From Borrelia sp. HM (GTDB taxonomy: Bacteria > Spirochaetota > Spirochaetia > Borreliales > Borreliaceae): a stretch of 64,000 bases of DNA. Both the position numbers and the translations under genes were made by a program. The DNA lies in NCBI RefSeq assembly GCF_019669085.1, contig NZ_AP024401.1, positions 1-64,000 of the forward strand, in the 5' to 3' direction. Positions 28,524 through 37,701 of the stretch are shown here, one piece after another; position 1 is the stretch's first letter, and the number at the start of each line of letters is the position of its first letter. Below the pieces are notes generated by a model that was not told where the DNA came from, made no database searches, and was given only the letters and a program-made list of their open reading frames with translations.

Positions 28524-29561
28524 CTATATATGATTTAAAAATAAAGTAGCATCACCATAAGAAAAAAATTTATAATTCATTTTTATAGCTTCTTTGTAAG
28601 CATTAAACACAAAATCTTTGCCACCAAATGAAGAAACTAACATTAAAAGCGTTGATTCTGGTGTATGAAAATTTGTAAAAAGCATATCAACAAATTGAAA
28701 TTCATATCCTTTACCTGGATAAATAAAAAGATTGGTCTTTTGTTCACCTCGCATAAATCCTTTTTGCTTGTAATAAGAAGACTCTAATGCTCTAAGAGTA
28801 GTTGTTCCAACAGCCAAAATTTTTTTACCTAAAGCTTTTGCCTGCTCAAGTTTAAAAGCTACAGAATCTTTGATTGAAAAAGTCTCAAAATGCATTTTAT
28901 GCTCCTCTATTATCTTTGTTCTTACAGGAAGAAAGGTACCAAGACCAACATGAAGGGTAATAAAATAGTATTCAATATTATTTTCATCCAAACTAAAAAA
29001 AAACTCCTTACTAAAATGCAAGCCTGCTGTAGCTGATGCTGATGAACCCACACTTTTTGAATAAATCGTCTGATAACGCTCCTCATCTTCTTTATCATAA
29101 TTTCTCTTAATATAAGGTGGCAAAGGAATAAGTCCATAATTTTCAAAATAAGATTCATCTACACATCTATTAAACTTAAGTATAAATTCATCACCTGATC
29201 TTGAAATTATTTGACCTAATAAACCTTGAGGAAACTTATACACTTTATCAATATTTTGTCTTTTAGCCTTAGAAATTAAAGATGTAAACATATCGTCTGA
29301 TAACCTGTCTAAAATCAAAAACTCAACACTACTCCCATGCTCTGTGATAGCATAAATTCTTGATTTTCTAACCCTTGAATCATTAAATACTAAACAAACA
29401 TTGCTATTAATGTATTTAAAAATATCGATTATTGAAGAATTATGATAAATCCTTTGATTACAAGGGTCTAGAACCATTAATCTTGACAAGCCCCTCTTTT
29501 TACTAGGATACTGTGCTATTAAATTATATGGCAATTCAAAATAAAACTCTTTGGTATTCAT
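28524..29561 (-). CDS. queA: S-adenosylmethionine:tRNA ribosyltransferase-isomerase QueA
   Basis: Adds the ribosyl part of SAM to preQ1 in tRNA to form epoxyqueuosine. Length 345 residues. [27 protein letters not shown] is the usual N-terminus; [31 protein letters not shown] and [20 protein letters not shown] are diagnostic. The start is set at ATG 29561, with an alternative at 29570. Either start overlaps the ruvB 3' end (by 26 or 35 bases). See the finding on the tandem COG1738 transporters. Confidence 0.95.
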   Translation of the reverse strand: MNTKEFYFELPYNLIAQYPSKKRGLSRLMVLDPCNQRIYHNSSIIDIFKYINSNVCLVFNDSRVRKSRIYAITEHGSSVEFLILDRLSDDMFTSLISKAKRQNIDKVYKFPQGLLGQIISRSGDEFILKFNRCVDESYFENYGLIPLPPYIKRNYDKEDEERYQTIYSKSVGSSASATAGLHFSKEFFFSLDENNIEYYFITLHVGLGTFLPVRTKIIEEHKMHFETFSIKDSVAFKLEQAKALGKKILAVGTTTLRALESSYYKQKGFMRGEQKTNLFIYPGKGYEFQFVDMLFTNFHTPESTLLMLVSSFGGKDFVFNAYKEAIKMNYKFFSYGDATLFLNHI

Positions 29562-30582
29562 TTTCTTCACTATTTAAGTTATTATTCTTATCCAAATTCA
29601 AATGAAGATACGCTAAATCAGTAGCTCTGCGTCCTCTACTAGTCCTCTCAATTAATCCCTTTAAAATCAAATAAGGTTCATAAAAATCTTCAAGTGAATC
29701 TGCCGTTTCACCAACAGAAATTGCTAAAGTTTCAACACCAACAGGTCCACCTTTAAACTTCAAGATTAAATTCCTTAAAATATTTCTATCTTGATCATCA
29801 AGACCTTCATGATCAATTTTTAACATTTTAAGTCCAAAATTTACAATACTCTCTGTAATAAAATTATAACCACCAACTTGAGCAAAATCTCTCATTCGTC
29901 TTAAGAGTCTATTTGCAATACGAGGAGTGCCTCTTGAACTTTTTGCCAGAAGCCAAGCGGCCTTATCCTCTAAATTAACATTTAAAATAACCGAATTTCT
30001 TTTGATTATTCTTACAAGTTCATCTTCATTATAAAGCTCAAATCTCAACACAATACCAAATCTAGCATAAAGTGGTGCGGCAACTTTCCCAGGTTTTGTA
30101 GTAGCACCAATTAAAGTAAATTGAGGAATTGGAATTCTTACAGTCCTTGCAGAAGGACCTTGGCCAATTATCCAATCTATCTTATAATCTTCCATTGCAA
30201 TATAAAGCATCTCTTCTACAACAGGTTTAAGTCTATGCAATTCATCAATAAAGAGAATACTTTTATCATCAAGAGTTGTTAAAATACCAACAATATCCTT
30301 CGGTTTATCAAGAGCTGGAGCTGAAGTAACCTTAATTGTAGCATTCATTTCAAAAGCAACTATACTAGCAAGAGTAGTTTTCCCAAGACCTGGAGGTCCA
30401 CTTAAAAACATATGATCAAGTGCTTCATTTCTATCCTTAGATGCTCTTATAAAAATATTTAAGTTTTCCTTAATATGAGATTGTCCAACAAACTCTCCAA
30501 GGGATTTAGGTCTAAGTTCATTTTCATTAGTATCATACAAAAAATCTTTATCAGAACTTAAAAAATTAGTTCCCTCTTTCAA
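29536..30582 (-). CDS. ruvB: Holliday junction branch migration ATPase RuvB
   Basis: Hexameric AAA+ motor that drives branch migration with RuvA. Length 348 residues. It begins with [12 protein letters not shown], the Walker A is GPPGLGKTT, Walker B is [10 protein letters not shown], sensor I is IGATTKPG, and the winged-helix C-terminus has [16 protein letters not shown]. It follows ruvA by 41 bases and overlaps queA. Confidence 0.96.
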   Translation of the reverse strand: MKEGTNFLSSDKDFLYDTNENELRPKSLGEFVGQSHIKENLNIFIRASKDRNEALDHMFLSGPPGLGKTTLASIVAFEMNATIKVTSAPALDKPKDIVGILTTLDDKSILFIDELHRLKPVVEEMLYIAMEDYKIDWIIGQGPSARTVRIPIPQFTLIGATTKPGKVAAPLYARFGIVLRFELYNEDELVRIIKRNSVILNVNLEDKAAWLLAKSSRGTPRIANRLLRRMRDFAQVGGYNFITESIVNFGLKMLKIDHEGLDDQDRNILRNLILKFKGGPVGVETLAISVGETADSLEDFYEPYLILKGLIERTSRGRRATDLAYLHLNLDKNNNLNSEENEYQRVLF

Positions 30583-30623
30583 ATCTATCTAATCTCCTCA
30601 TATTCTATTAAACAGTCTAGATC

Positions 30624-31217
30624 TTAAATTGAACCTGCAAGCCTTTTTAAAATTTCTCTAAATAAAAATTGTTCTTGTTCACTCTCACCCAACATCAAAA
30701 ATTCATCAGTAACCAAAATTTCTTTTATCTTAGATATAACTAACTTTCTATCAAAACCCATATTAACAATTGACTGTTCAAGATCTTTAAATCTTATATC
30801 TAAATCTAACTCATCAGATTTCACAAATTTTCCTTTAAGTTTTAAAAATATTTTGCCTGCTATTTTATTTCCAATTCCTTTGACTTTAGAAATAAGCCTA
30901 ATATCCTCCTTTTCAATAGCATTCCTAAATTCGCTATATTTTATTCCAGACAATATCCTTAAAGCGGCTCTTGGTCCTATTCCATCAACACTAATAAGAT
31001 TCTCGAAAACCTCTCTCTCTAATAAATTCAAAAAACCAAAAAGCTTAATTTCATTTTCTCGTAAATAAATATAAGTTAACATTTCAACATTTTCTAGCAG
31101 GTCCAATTTTTTCATACAAAAAGAACTAATGAAAACCTCAAATTCAAAGGGAAGCACTACTATAACAACACTAGATTCCCTTTTTTCTACAATTTTACCA
31201 TAAATTTTATTGATCAT
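30624..31217 (-). CDS. ruvA: Holliday junction DNA-binding protein RuvA
   Basis: Tetrameric junction-binding partner of RuvB. Length 197 residues. The N-terminal OB-fold (MINKIYGKIVEKRESSVVIVV) is followed by two helix-hairpin-helix motifs (ISVDGIGPRAALRIL and ISKVKGIGNKIAGKIFLKL), and a C-terminal three-helix domain that binds RuvB. It sits between ruvC and ruvB. Confidence 0.95.
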   Translation of the reverse strand: MINKIYGKIVEKRESSVVIVVLPFEFEVFISSFCMKKLDLLENVEMLTYIYLRENEIKLFGFLNLLEREVFENLISVDGIGPRAALRILSGIKYSEFRNAIEKEDIRLISKVKGIGNKIAGKIFLKLKGKFVKSDELDLDIRFKDLEQSIVNMGFDRKLVISKIKEILVTDEFLMLGESEQEQFLFREILKRLAGSI

Positions 31218-31348
31218 AAAACTAAATTATAATACATAAAACTTTAGTTTTATGTTACTTTTACGCATTAACAACGATAAAATACTTTATATTATTTAAG
31301 TTTCTTTCTTTATGACGAAAATTTGACAACAAAATCTATATTCATAAC

Positions 31349-31825
31349 CTAAGCTCTATGATTACCATGACAAATTGCAAGAGCCAGTGCATCACTACTA
31401 TGCTCACTAGTAAAAACAAAATTAGAATTCATTCCAAGTAAAATACGAATAACATATTTCACTTGTAACTTTTTTATTCTGCCAAATCCAGAAATCGAAT
31501 TTTTAACTTGTATTGGAGTATACTCATAAAAATCTATATTTTGTAAAGCAAGGGTTAAAATAATCGCACCTCGAGATTCAGCCACACTTATTGCAGTTTT
31601 TTTATTTTTAGAAAAATAAATACCCTCAATACTTGCAACATTAGGCTTGAACTTATCAATAATTAGAACAAGATTATCATGAATGATGTTCAGTCTATCT
31701 TTTAAAGAAACACGAGGATCAGTTATAATAGTTCCATCTTGAACATATATATACCGACTACCCTCTTGATCTAAAACGCCCCATCCAACATTTGCAAGAC
31801 CAGGATCAATACCTAATATTCTCAT
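31349..31825 (-). CDS. ruvC: crossover junction endodeoxyribonuclease RuvC
   Basis: Dimeric resolvase that cuts Holliday junctions symmetrically, working with RuvAB. From the ATG at 31825 it has 158 residues, the usual RuvC length. All four acidic/His catalytic positions are seen: Asp7 in LGIDPG, Glu67 in SIEGIY, His142 and Asp145 in EHSSDALALA. FSKNKKTAISVAESRGA and VKNSISGFGRIKKLQV match the conserved DNA-binding parts. It lies 30 bases after yebC and 131 before ruvA, the standard yebC-ruvC-ruvA-ruvB order. Lyme borreliae are generally described as having RuvAB but no RuvC, so its presence matters for vlp recombination. Confidence 0.93.
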   Translation of the reverse strand: MRILGIDPGLANVGWGVLDQEGSRYIYVQDGTIITDPRVSLKDRLNIIHDNLVLIIDKFKPNVASIEGIYFSKNKKTAISVAESRGAIILTLALQNIDFYEYTPIQVKNSISGFGRIKKLQVKYVIRILLGMNSNFVFTSEHSSDALALAICHGNHRA

Positions 31826-31855
31826 GAGCAAACTTTATAAAATCAAATAACACAA

Positions 31856-32587
31856 TTAATCAATCTCATCAGTAATTTCCAAATTATGTACAACTTCCTG
31901 AATATCATCAAAATCTTCTAATTTTTCAATAAGAACAATTATTTTATTCATTTGCTCTTTATTTAAAGAAATTTTATTCTCAGGAATAAGAGCAATTTCT
32001 GAAATGTCTTCTTCAAATTTTGTTTTTAAAACAGATAGAACAGATTCAAAATTTTCAACACTTGTTATTACTTCTATTTGAGAACCTTCACTATAAACAT
32101 CTTCTGCCCCCGCCTCTAATGCAAGTTCCATTATTATATCTTCAGAATATTTATCTAAACTATAAGAAATTAATCCTTTTTTGTGAAACATATAAGATAC
32201 AGACCCTGGAGCGCCAAGAGAACCGCCACTTTTTGAAAGAACACTCCTTACATCACTTGCTGTTCTATTTTTATTATCAGTTAAACAGTTAATTATTAAG
32301 GCTACACCATGGGGTGCATAAGCCTCATAAGTAAGCTCAAAATATTCAGCTCCTGTATTATCTCCAATACCCTTTTTTATTGCTTTATCAATATTATCTT
32401 TAGGCATATTAGCAATTCTTGCTTTATTAATAGCAAGTCGCAATCTAGCATTAGAGTCAATCTCTCCCCCACCCATCTTAGCCGCAACACTTATTTCACG
32501 AATTAACTTAGTAAAAATTTTATTTTTCTTAGCATCAAGAGCACCTTTCTTTCTCTTTATAGTTGACCATTTACTATGACCAGACAT
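31856..32587 (-). CDS. YebC/PmpR family protein
   Basis: Family of DNA-binding regulators or translation factors. YebC-type proteins have recently been linked to relief of ribosome stalling, but which role applies here is unknown. Length 243 residues. MSGHSKWSTIKRKKGALDAKK, KMGGGEIDSNARLRLAI, NMPKDNIDKAIKKG and TDNKNRTASDVRSVLSKSGGSLG are signature segments. It lies between folD (one-base gap) and ruvC, an arrangement common in bacteria. Confidence 0.92.
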   Translation of the reverse strand: MSGHSKWSTIKRKKGALDAKKNKIFTKLIREISVAAKMGGGEIDSNARLRLAINKARIANMPKDNIDKAIKKGIGDNTGAEYFELTYEAYAPHGVALIINCLTDNKNRTASDVRSVLSKSGGSLGAPGSVSYMFHKKGLISYSLDKYSEDIIMELALEAGAEDVYSEGSQIEVITSVENFESVLSVLKTKFEEDISEIALIPENKISLNKEQMNKIIVLIEKLEDFDDIQEVVHNLEITDEID

Positions 32588-32588
32588 G

Positions 32589-33494
32589 TTAAACCTCCAC
32601 CAATTTTTCTAACTTTTCTAAAACATCAAATTTACAATGACTAATTAAATGTGCTTTAATCGTATTAAACATTAACATAAGAACTGTAACAGGACCAATT
32701 CCACCTATTACAGGAGTAATAAACTTAACATTATCCTTAACTGATTCAAAATCAACATCTCCTACAATAGTAGTATTCCCATCAATTTCTACCCTGGAAA
32801 TACCAATATCAATAACACATTGATTCCCCACAATCATACTAGCGTCTATTAATTTAGGTTTTCCAACAGCAGAAATAATAATATCTGCTTGTTTAATATA
32901 AGAACCTAAATTAATACTTCGACTATGACAAGTAATTACAGTTGCATCATAAGGCTTACAAGAAAGCAAAATAGAAATAGGTCTTCCAACAAGAGAACTT
33001 CTACCAACCACAACAACAGTCTTCCCAGATATTTCTATACCTTGATCAAATAAAACTTTTAAAACAGCAAGAGCTGTACAAGGAATAAACCCTCTTTTAT
33101 CACCTAAAATCAACTTACCCAAATTAATAGCAGAAAGCCCATCTACATCTTTGAAATCTAATATACTATTTAAAACTAGATTTAAATTTATCGAACCACA
33201 AATAGGCAACTGAACAATGATACCATCAGTAGATTCATTTAAATTTTCATATTCAATAGATTGTAAAATATCATTTTGCCCTGAATTCTTAGCTAATCTA
33301 ATAACATTTAAATTAATACCAATCTCTTTTGATACTCTTTCCTTAACAGAAACATAAAGTTTACTTGCAGGATTATCATTTGCTAAAATGACTTTTAAAG
33401 AAATTTTATCCACTAAATCATGATAGATTAAAAAATCCTTTAATAATAAATAATACTGATTTGCAAACGATTTACCATCAAAAATATTACCCAA
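32589..33494 (-). CDS. folD: bifunctional methylenetetrahydrofolate dehydrogenase/cyclohydrolase FolD
   Basis: Interconverts 5,10-methylene-, methenyl- and 10-formyl-tetrahydrofolate with NADP. Length 301 residues. GIIVQLPICGSIN is the conserved substrate-site signature, the NADP-binding part has VVVGRSSLVGRPISILLS, and FITPVIGGIGPVTVLML closes the domain. The usual catalytic Tyr-x3-Lys is met as YVSVKER. First gene of the run folD-yebC-ruvC. Confidence 0.92.
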   Translation of the reverse strand: MGNIFDGKSFANQYYLLLKDFLIYHDLVDKISLKVILANDNPASKLYVSVKERVSKEIGINLNVIRLAKNSGQNDILQSIEYENLNESTDGIIVQLPICGSINLNLVLNSILDFKDVDGLSAINLGKLILGDKRGFIPCTALAVLKVLFDQGIEISGKTVVVVGRSSLVGRPISILLSCKPYDATVITCHSRSINLGSYIKQADIIISAVGKPKLIDASMIVGNQCVIDIGISRVEIDGNTTIVGDVDFESVKDNVKFITPVIGGIGPVTVLMLMFNTIKAHLISHCKFDVLEKLEKLVEV

Positions 33495-33671
33495 ATAAAA
33501 ATTTCCTCATAACCAAAATTTAGATAAAAAGATTATGTATTATACTACAATTGTAGTGTAAACATAAAGAATATAAATTAACACAAAAATTAATTGTAAT
33601 AAAACCTATTTTTAAATATAATAACTTTATAATAATTTTCAAATGACAAAGTTTTTTAAATATGGAGAATA

Positions 33672-34310
33672 ATGATAAAAAATCTTTTAATAGGAGCCAT
33701 TTTCCCTCTCTTACTATTATTAACCAACGTAAAAAAAATTGAAGCATATTCAATCGATAAAAAAGGCAATTCTATTATGAGCGCAGATTTAAGTTTAGGT
33801 ATTCCACTCTTTTATAATGATCTATCAAAAACCTTTTCATCAAATCTATATCCTGGAGGCATTGGAGCACTTAAATACCAATATTACATCTTAAGTAACT
33901 TAGCTATAGGTCTTGAGCTTAGATACTTATTTAATTTTGATATTAATCATTCATTTAGCTTATTAAATCCTGAATCTAGTATAGGAAAAACACTAAGTAC
34001 AGTACCCATAACATTCCTAATAAGCTATGTCTTTAACATAAGCGATCTTTTTCAAATACCTATATTTTCAAATATAGGATTTTCTTTAAGCTCTTATGGA
34101 GACAAAAGTGATAATATCTCAAATTTAAGAACTTTTGATACAATGCCCGTAATATCTATTGGTTCTGGGATTTTTTGGAACTTTAATCATAAATGGGCTT
34201 TAGGAATGACAACTGCATGGTGGACAATATTTGAATTTGGAAATTCAGCTAAAATGGGACATTTTTTAATAATATCACTATCAGTAATAGTGAATATAAG
34301 TAAATTGTAG
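33672..34310 (+). CDS. conserved exported protein, candidate outer-membrane beta-barrel (BB0027 homologue)
   Basis: Unassigned function, 212 residues. A cleavable signal peptide is seen (IGAIFPLLLLLTNVKKIEA, about residues 7-25), with no lipobox Cys. The rest alternates polar and hydrophobic residues with Gly and aromatic positions, for example GIGALKYQYYILSNLAIGLELRYLF and KWALGMTTAWWTIFEF. That pattern fits a small beta-barrel and ends in a hydrophobic strand. GGAG at 33664-33667 precedes the ATG. It is followed nine bases on by the BB0028-type lipoprotein gene. Confidence 0.7.
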   Translation: MIKNLLIGAIFPLLLLLTNVKKIEAYSIDKKGNSIMSADLSLGIPLFYNDLSKTFSSNLYPGGIGALKYQYYILSNLAIGLELRYLFNFDINHSFSLLNPESSIGKTLSTVPITFLISYVFNISDLFQIPIFSNIGFSLSSYGDKSDNISNLRTFDTMPVISIGSGIFWNFNHKWALGMTTAWWTIFEFGNSAKMGHFLIISLSVIVNISKL

Positions 34311-34319
34311 GTTGTTATT

Positions 34320-35372
34320 ATGAACAAAAAAAATTTGAAAAAATTTATATTTCTTATGATAATAATATTAACATTTTTCATTCTCTCATGTTCAAGTGAA
34401 TCTATCTTTTCACAACTAAGCAAATTACAAAAAATAAATAACAAGAATAATACACTAGACAGTGCAAGTCCAAGTGGTATATCCCTAGTAAATGATACTC
34501 TTTATATTGCAGCAATGCACTTATTTAAAAAAGAAAACGGAAAAGTTGAAAAGGTCAATTTTAATAATTCTTATGAATTTGTACTTGATTTAGTAAATGT
34601 CTCAGGAACAACTTATTTATTAGTTCAAAACAAAAATGGACAACTAGAACTATACACCCTTCAAAACAATAACTGGATACTTAAACTGAAAAAGGATGAT
34701 TTAATTGCAATTAAATTTTTAAAATCTATAACTACAAGTGGTATTTCTTCAGCTTATATCTTAGCATTAGAAGAAACTGGAAAACAAATAATTTTAGATT
34801 TAAATGGAAATAATCAGACGCCAAGCGGCACAACCAATAATGATAAATTTTATCAACTCTCAAACGATAACAATATGTCAATTACAGGTAGTTTTTCAAA
34901 AATTTGGGAACTACAGGGAGGAAGAAAAGTTATAAATGTTAACTCAACAAATGCAATAATGGCAATAATAGAAACAAATATTCGGGGATTTAAGGAAACC
35001 TTAGTAATCACTGGAAAAGAATATGATAATACATCAGATAATCAATTCAAAATATACTCAAGCACAAATCATTATCAATCTCCAATATTTAATTATGAAG
35101 GAATTGGAGAATTTACTTCATATTTTGCAAGAGAAGTTAATGGAGTGATACTTATTGGAAGTAATAGTGGATTTGTAGAACTTGTTAAAGATAAAAACAC
35201 ATTTACTTTGCAACCACCTTCACAATCTGTACTATCAGGCTCTTATAATGGTTCACAATTAAGCAAAACAAAACTTAATGATATTATACCCATATCAAAT
35301 AACATAATTTACATACTAACCCAAGGTAAAGGATTATGGAAAGTTGAAAACAAAAAGTTAACTAAAGAATAG
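34320..35372 (+). CDS. lipoprotein, BB0028 homologue (BAM complex-associated)
   Basis: In B. burgdorferi, BB0028 was reported as an accessory lipoprotein of the BamA (BB0795) outer-membrane assembly complex together with BB0324; the identification here rests on gene position and lipoprotein character. It has 350 residues. The signal FIFLMIIILTFFILSC ends in a lipobox at about residue 25, followed by SSES. The mature part shows repeated beta-type segments that could be propeller blades (SGISLVNDTLYIAAMHLF, SGTTYLLVQNKNGQLELYTL, NNIIYILTQGKGLWKV). The 3' end overlaps the convergent UPF0178 gene by 15 bases. Confidence 0.75.
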   Translation: MNKKNLKKFIFLMIIILTFFILSCSSESIFSQLSKLQKINNKNNTLDSASPSGISLVNDTLYIAAMHLFKKENGKVEKVNFNNSYEFVLDLVNVSGTTYLLVQNKNGQLELYTLQNNNWILKLKKDDLIAIKFLKSITTSGISSAYILALEETGKQIILDLNGNNQTPSGTTNNDKFYQLSNDNNMSITGSFSKIWELQGGRKVINVNSTNAIMAIIETNIRGFKETLVITGKEYDNTSDNQFKIYSSTNHYQSPIFNYEGIGEFTSYFAREVNGVILIGSNSGFVELVKDKNTFTLQPPSQSVLSGSYNGSQLSKTKLNDIIPISNNIIYILTQGKGLWKVENKKLTKE

Positions 35373-35789
35373 ACGATGAAAACTCATTGTAAAATTTGAG
35401 TATTTAAATTTAGCAGAGCTTTCATTAAAATATTTTTTAACTTTAATGCCTAAGTTAATATTTAACTTAGACCTAAAATATAAGTAATTTATGTTATTTT
35501 TATCAAAAATTTGACCCTCATCATTAATTACTCTAATTTGAAAATTCAATAATTTCTTAACAAGTAATATATCTCTGGTAACCACTATACTATTCTCATC
35601 AACTAATTCTAAAATAAAAGAATCAACATTATTGACAACTTTAACAATAGTATTGTTTGATATCTCTAAATTTAAATACCGATTTGCAACTAAAATAAGC
35701 CCTACTTCTCTAATTAATACAAAATTTTGTAAAAATTTTATTACCCGAAAATTACAAGAATCAGCATCAACAAAAATTTTATTTAACAA
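35358..35789 (-). CDS. UPF0178 (YaiI/DUF188) family protein
   Basis: Small cytosolic protein of a widespread family with no proven function, sometimes placed near PIN-like nucleases. Length 143 residues. IFVDADSCNFR matches the family start VDADACP, with the Pro changed. LILVANRYL and the pattern DENSIVVTRDILLVKKLL match the VVTxDIPLA region. It overlaps the upstream lepB-like gene by 11 bases. Confidence 0.75.
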   Translation of the reverse strand: MLNKIFVDADSCNFRVIKFLQNFVLIREVGLILVANRYLNLEISNNTIVKVVNNVDSFILELVDENSIVVTRDILLVKKLLNFQIRVINDEGQIFDKNNINYLYFRSKLNINLGIKVKKYFNESSAKFKYSNFTMSFHRLFFS

Positions 35790-36414
35790 TTTTATTATCC
35801 ACTATCTTTAACATTAATAAAGACAAAATATGAGACTTTTTAACAGGTCCAAAAACTCTAGAATCATTTAAAATTTTTAAGTTTTCATTTAATAAAAAAA
35901 ATTCATTTTTCTTTAAAACAAAACACTTAATAATTTCATTGAAGCTAAAAAAATTATTTAATTCATAACCACTCATAAGCTTACCATTTAAATAATACAA
36001 ATTATTATCTCTTTTATAAATCAAAACGTCAAAACCCTTAACATAAACTATGTCTCCATGAGTAGCCACTATCTTTGCAATTTTATAACTTTTTTTATTA
36101 AAAAATTTATTTAAAAGAAATAAATCTCTGAAAAAATCTAGAATAAAATTTTTTTTTAAATTTAAATCTTCATAAAGCACAATATCATTTATTTTTAAAG
36201 GTTTAAAAAAAGTTCTCATATATTTTGAAACAAAAATCAAACTGTTATTTTTTGTTATTAAAGGCGACATCTCATCACCTTGAAAAGTAAAAATCTGTAA
36301 AACAAATTTTGTAAAAAAATAATTTAATATTAAAAATAATAAAATAAAACTTAAAAAATCCTGTCTCCTCTTTTTCTGTAAGAGTCTTTGCTCAAAAGTT
36401 AAATATGATGACAT
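35779..36414 (-). CDS. signal peptidase I paralogue without catalytic dyad (BB0030 homologue)
   Basis: LepB-like fold, 211 residues, with one N-terminal membrane segment (FLSFILLFLILNYFF). Aligning by eye with active signal peptidase I, the box SGSMxPTL reads GDEMSPLI, so Glu stands at the position of the nucleophile Ser. The box KRVxGxPGD reads AKIVATHGD, so Ala stands where the general-base Lys should be, with Lys shifted by one. The C-terminal LNDSRVFGPV box is kept. It is likely not an active peptidase, although misalignment cannot be excluded. It follows the intact lepB by six bases. Confidence 0.75.
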   Translation of the reverse strand: MSSYLTFEQRLLQKKRRQDFLSFILLFLILNYFFTKFVLQIFTFQGDEMSPLITKNNSLIFVSKYMRTFFKPLKINDIVLYEDLNLKKNFILDFFRDLFLLNKFFNKKSYKIAKIVATHGDIVYVKGFDVLIYKRDNNLYYLNGKLMSGYELNNFFSFNEIIKCFVLKKNEFFLLNENLKILNDSRVFGPVKKSHILSLLMLKIVDNKIVK

Positions 36415-36420
36415 ATGCTA

Positions 36421-37401
36421 CTAAATCAAACCTATTCTAGAAAGAGGAAAATATATAAAAATAGCTCTGCCAAGAATCTTATCTTTATCTATGACTCCAA
36501 AAAATCTACCATCATAAGAATTATCTCTATTATCTCCAATAGGCAATATATATCCATAAGGCACATATATACCATAATCTTTAGTTATAGCCTTTTCCAT
36601 ATAATAATCAACATATGGCATGAAAGCTACCAAATAGCGATACTCCAACCTTTCAACTTCAAATCTATCAAGTTCTTTAACATTAAAAAATGAAAAATCA
36701 GACATATTTTCTACATTAATGCTTAATTGATTTAGCGCAATAAACATAGCAAGATTATCATAAACTTTATAATCTAAATCTTGTATAGATTTCTTAATAC
36801 TAAAAGTATATCCTAAGGAAGTTTTATAAAAATCTTCTTCTATAAAATTTTCTTCTCCTTCTTTTTTAACAAATACTTTCCCCTCTCGAAACCTTACAAG
36901 CTGACCATCTGAAAATAATGCTCTTTTAACAAGGAATCTAACACTAGGATTCCCATTCTCATCTTTATCAAGATCAATAAAACTAAAAGTTAACATGTAA
37001 AGTAATCTATGTAAAATATCAAAAAAAAGTCCTTTTGATTTATATTCTATATTTTCAAAAATAACAATATCTGTCTCATTTGGCTCTTGTAATCCATTAA
37101 CTTTTAACACTCCCGGCAAAAGTTCAGGTCCATAAGAAAATTTGTCCACAAATAATAAATCTCCAACTTGAAGAGTATTTTCCATAGAACCAGATGGAAT
37201 TCTATATGCTTGTAAAAAATATTGATTTATTCCCAAAACAAAAATCGCCGCACCTAAAAGTTCAAATAAAAAGTTAATAATAAAGCCACGCTTTTTAGCT
37301 TTCAATTTATAAAAATATTTTTTTCTCTTTCTATAAGTTAAATATCGCTCAACAATTCTCACCAAAAAGTTAGCAAAACTATCTAATTTTTCTAAATACA
37401 T
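36421..37401 (-). CDS. lepB: signal peptidase I
   Basis: Membrane-bound Ser/Lys protease that removes signal peptides from exported proteins on the outer face of the inner membrane. It has 326 residues with one hydrophobic anchor (about residues 48-64). The catalytic Ser is in YRIPSGSMENTL, the Lys is in FLVKRALFSDG, and the box PIGDNRDNSYDGRFFG is complete. A long insert lies between the Ser and Lys boxes. It is first in a unit with the degenerate paralogue and the UPF0178 gene, and divergent from the PEGA gene. Confidence 0.93.
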   Translation of the reverse strand: MYLEKLDSFANFLVRIVERYLTYRKRKKYFYKLKAKKRGFIINFLFELLGAAIFVLGINQYFLQAYRIPSGSMENTLQVGDLLFVDKFSYGPELLPGVLKVNGLQEPNETDIVIFENIEYKSKGLFFDILHRLLYMLTFSFIDLDKDENGNPSVRFLVKRALFSDGQLVRFREGKVFVKKEGEENFIEEDFYKTSLGYTFSIKKSIQDLDYKVYDNLAMFIALNQLSINVENMSDFSFFNVKELDRFEVERLEYRYLVAFMPYVDYYMEKAITKDYGIYVPYGYILPIGDNRDNSYDGRFFGVIDKDKILGRAIFIYFPLSRIGLI

Positions 37402-37664
37402 AAACTTATCCTCATTCTCAAAATCAAATTATATCCAAAATCAAAAATTATTAATATCCTTATAATCACAAAGCCTTATAAAAAAGAACAATATCTAAAA
37501 TCAAGGCATATAAGCAAGGATATATAGAATGCACAAGCTAATATTGTAATTTTATAAAAAAATAAAAATAAAATAATGCCACACTTGTATTTTGTAATTA
37601 ATAAAAATTAATTACAATAGAAAATAAGCACATTCCAATTAAAAAATCACAAACATATTCAATA
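37402..37664. other. divergent intergenic region
   Basis: AT-rich gap between lepB and the PEGA gene. No RNA gene or ORF is seen. The rightward promoter is listed separately; I see no clear leftward one. Confidence 0.4.
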
Positions 37665-37693
37665 TTGAATTTCTTCTCATACTTTCTTATAAT
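37665..37693 (+). promoter_or_regulatory. sigma-70 type promoter just before the PEGA gene
   Basis: TTGAAT at 37665-37670 and TATAAT at 37688-37693 are spaced by 17 bases. Transcription would start near 37700, one or two bases before the ATG at 37702, and there is no ribosome binding site there. This suggests a leaderless message or a later start codon. Confidence 0.65.
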
Positions 37694-37701
37694 CACTATA
37701 T

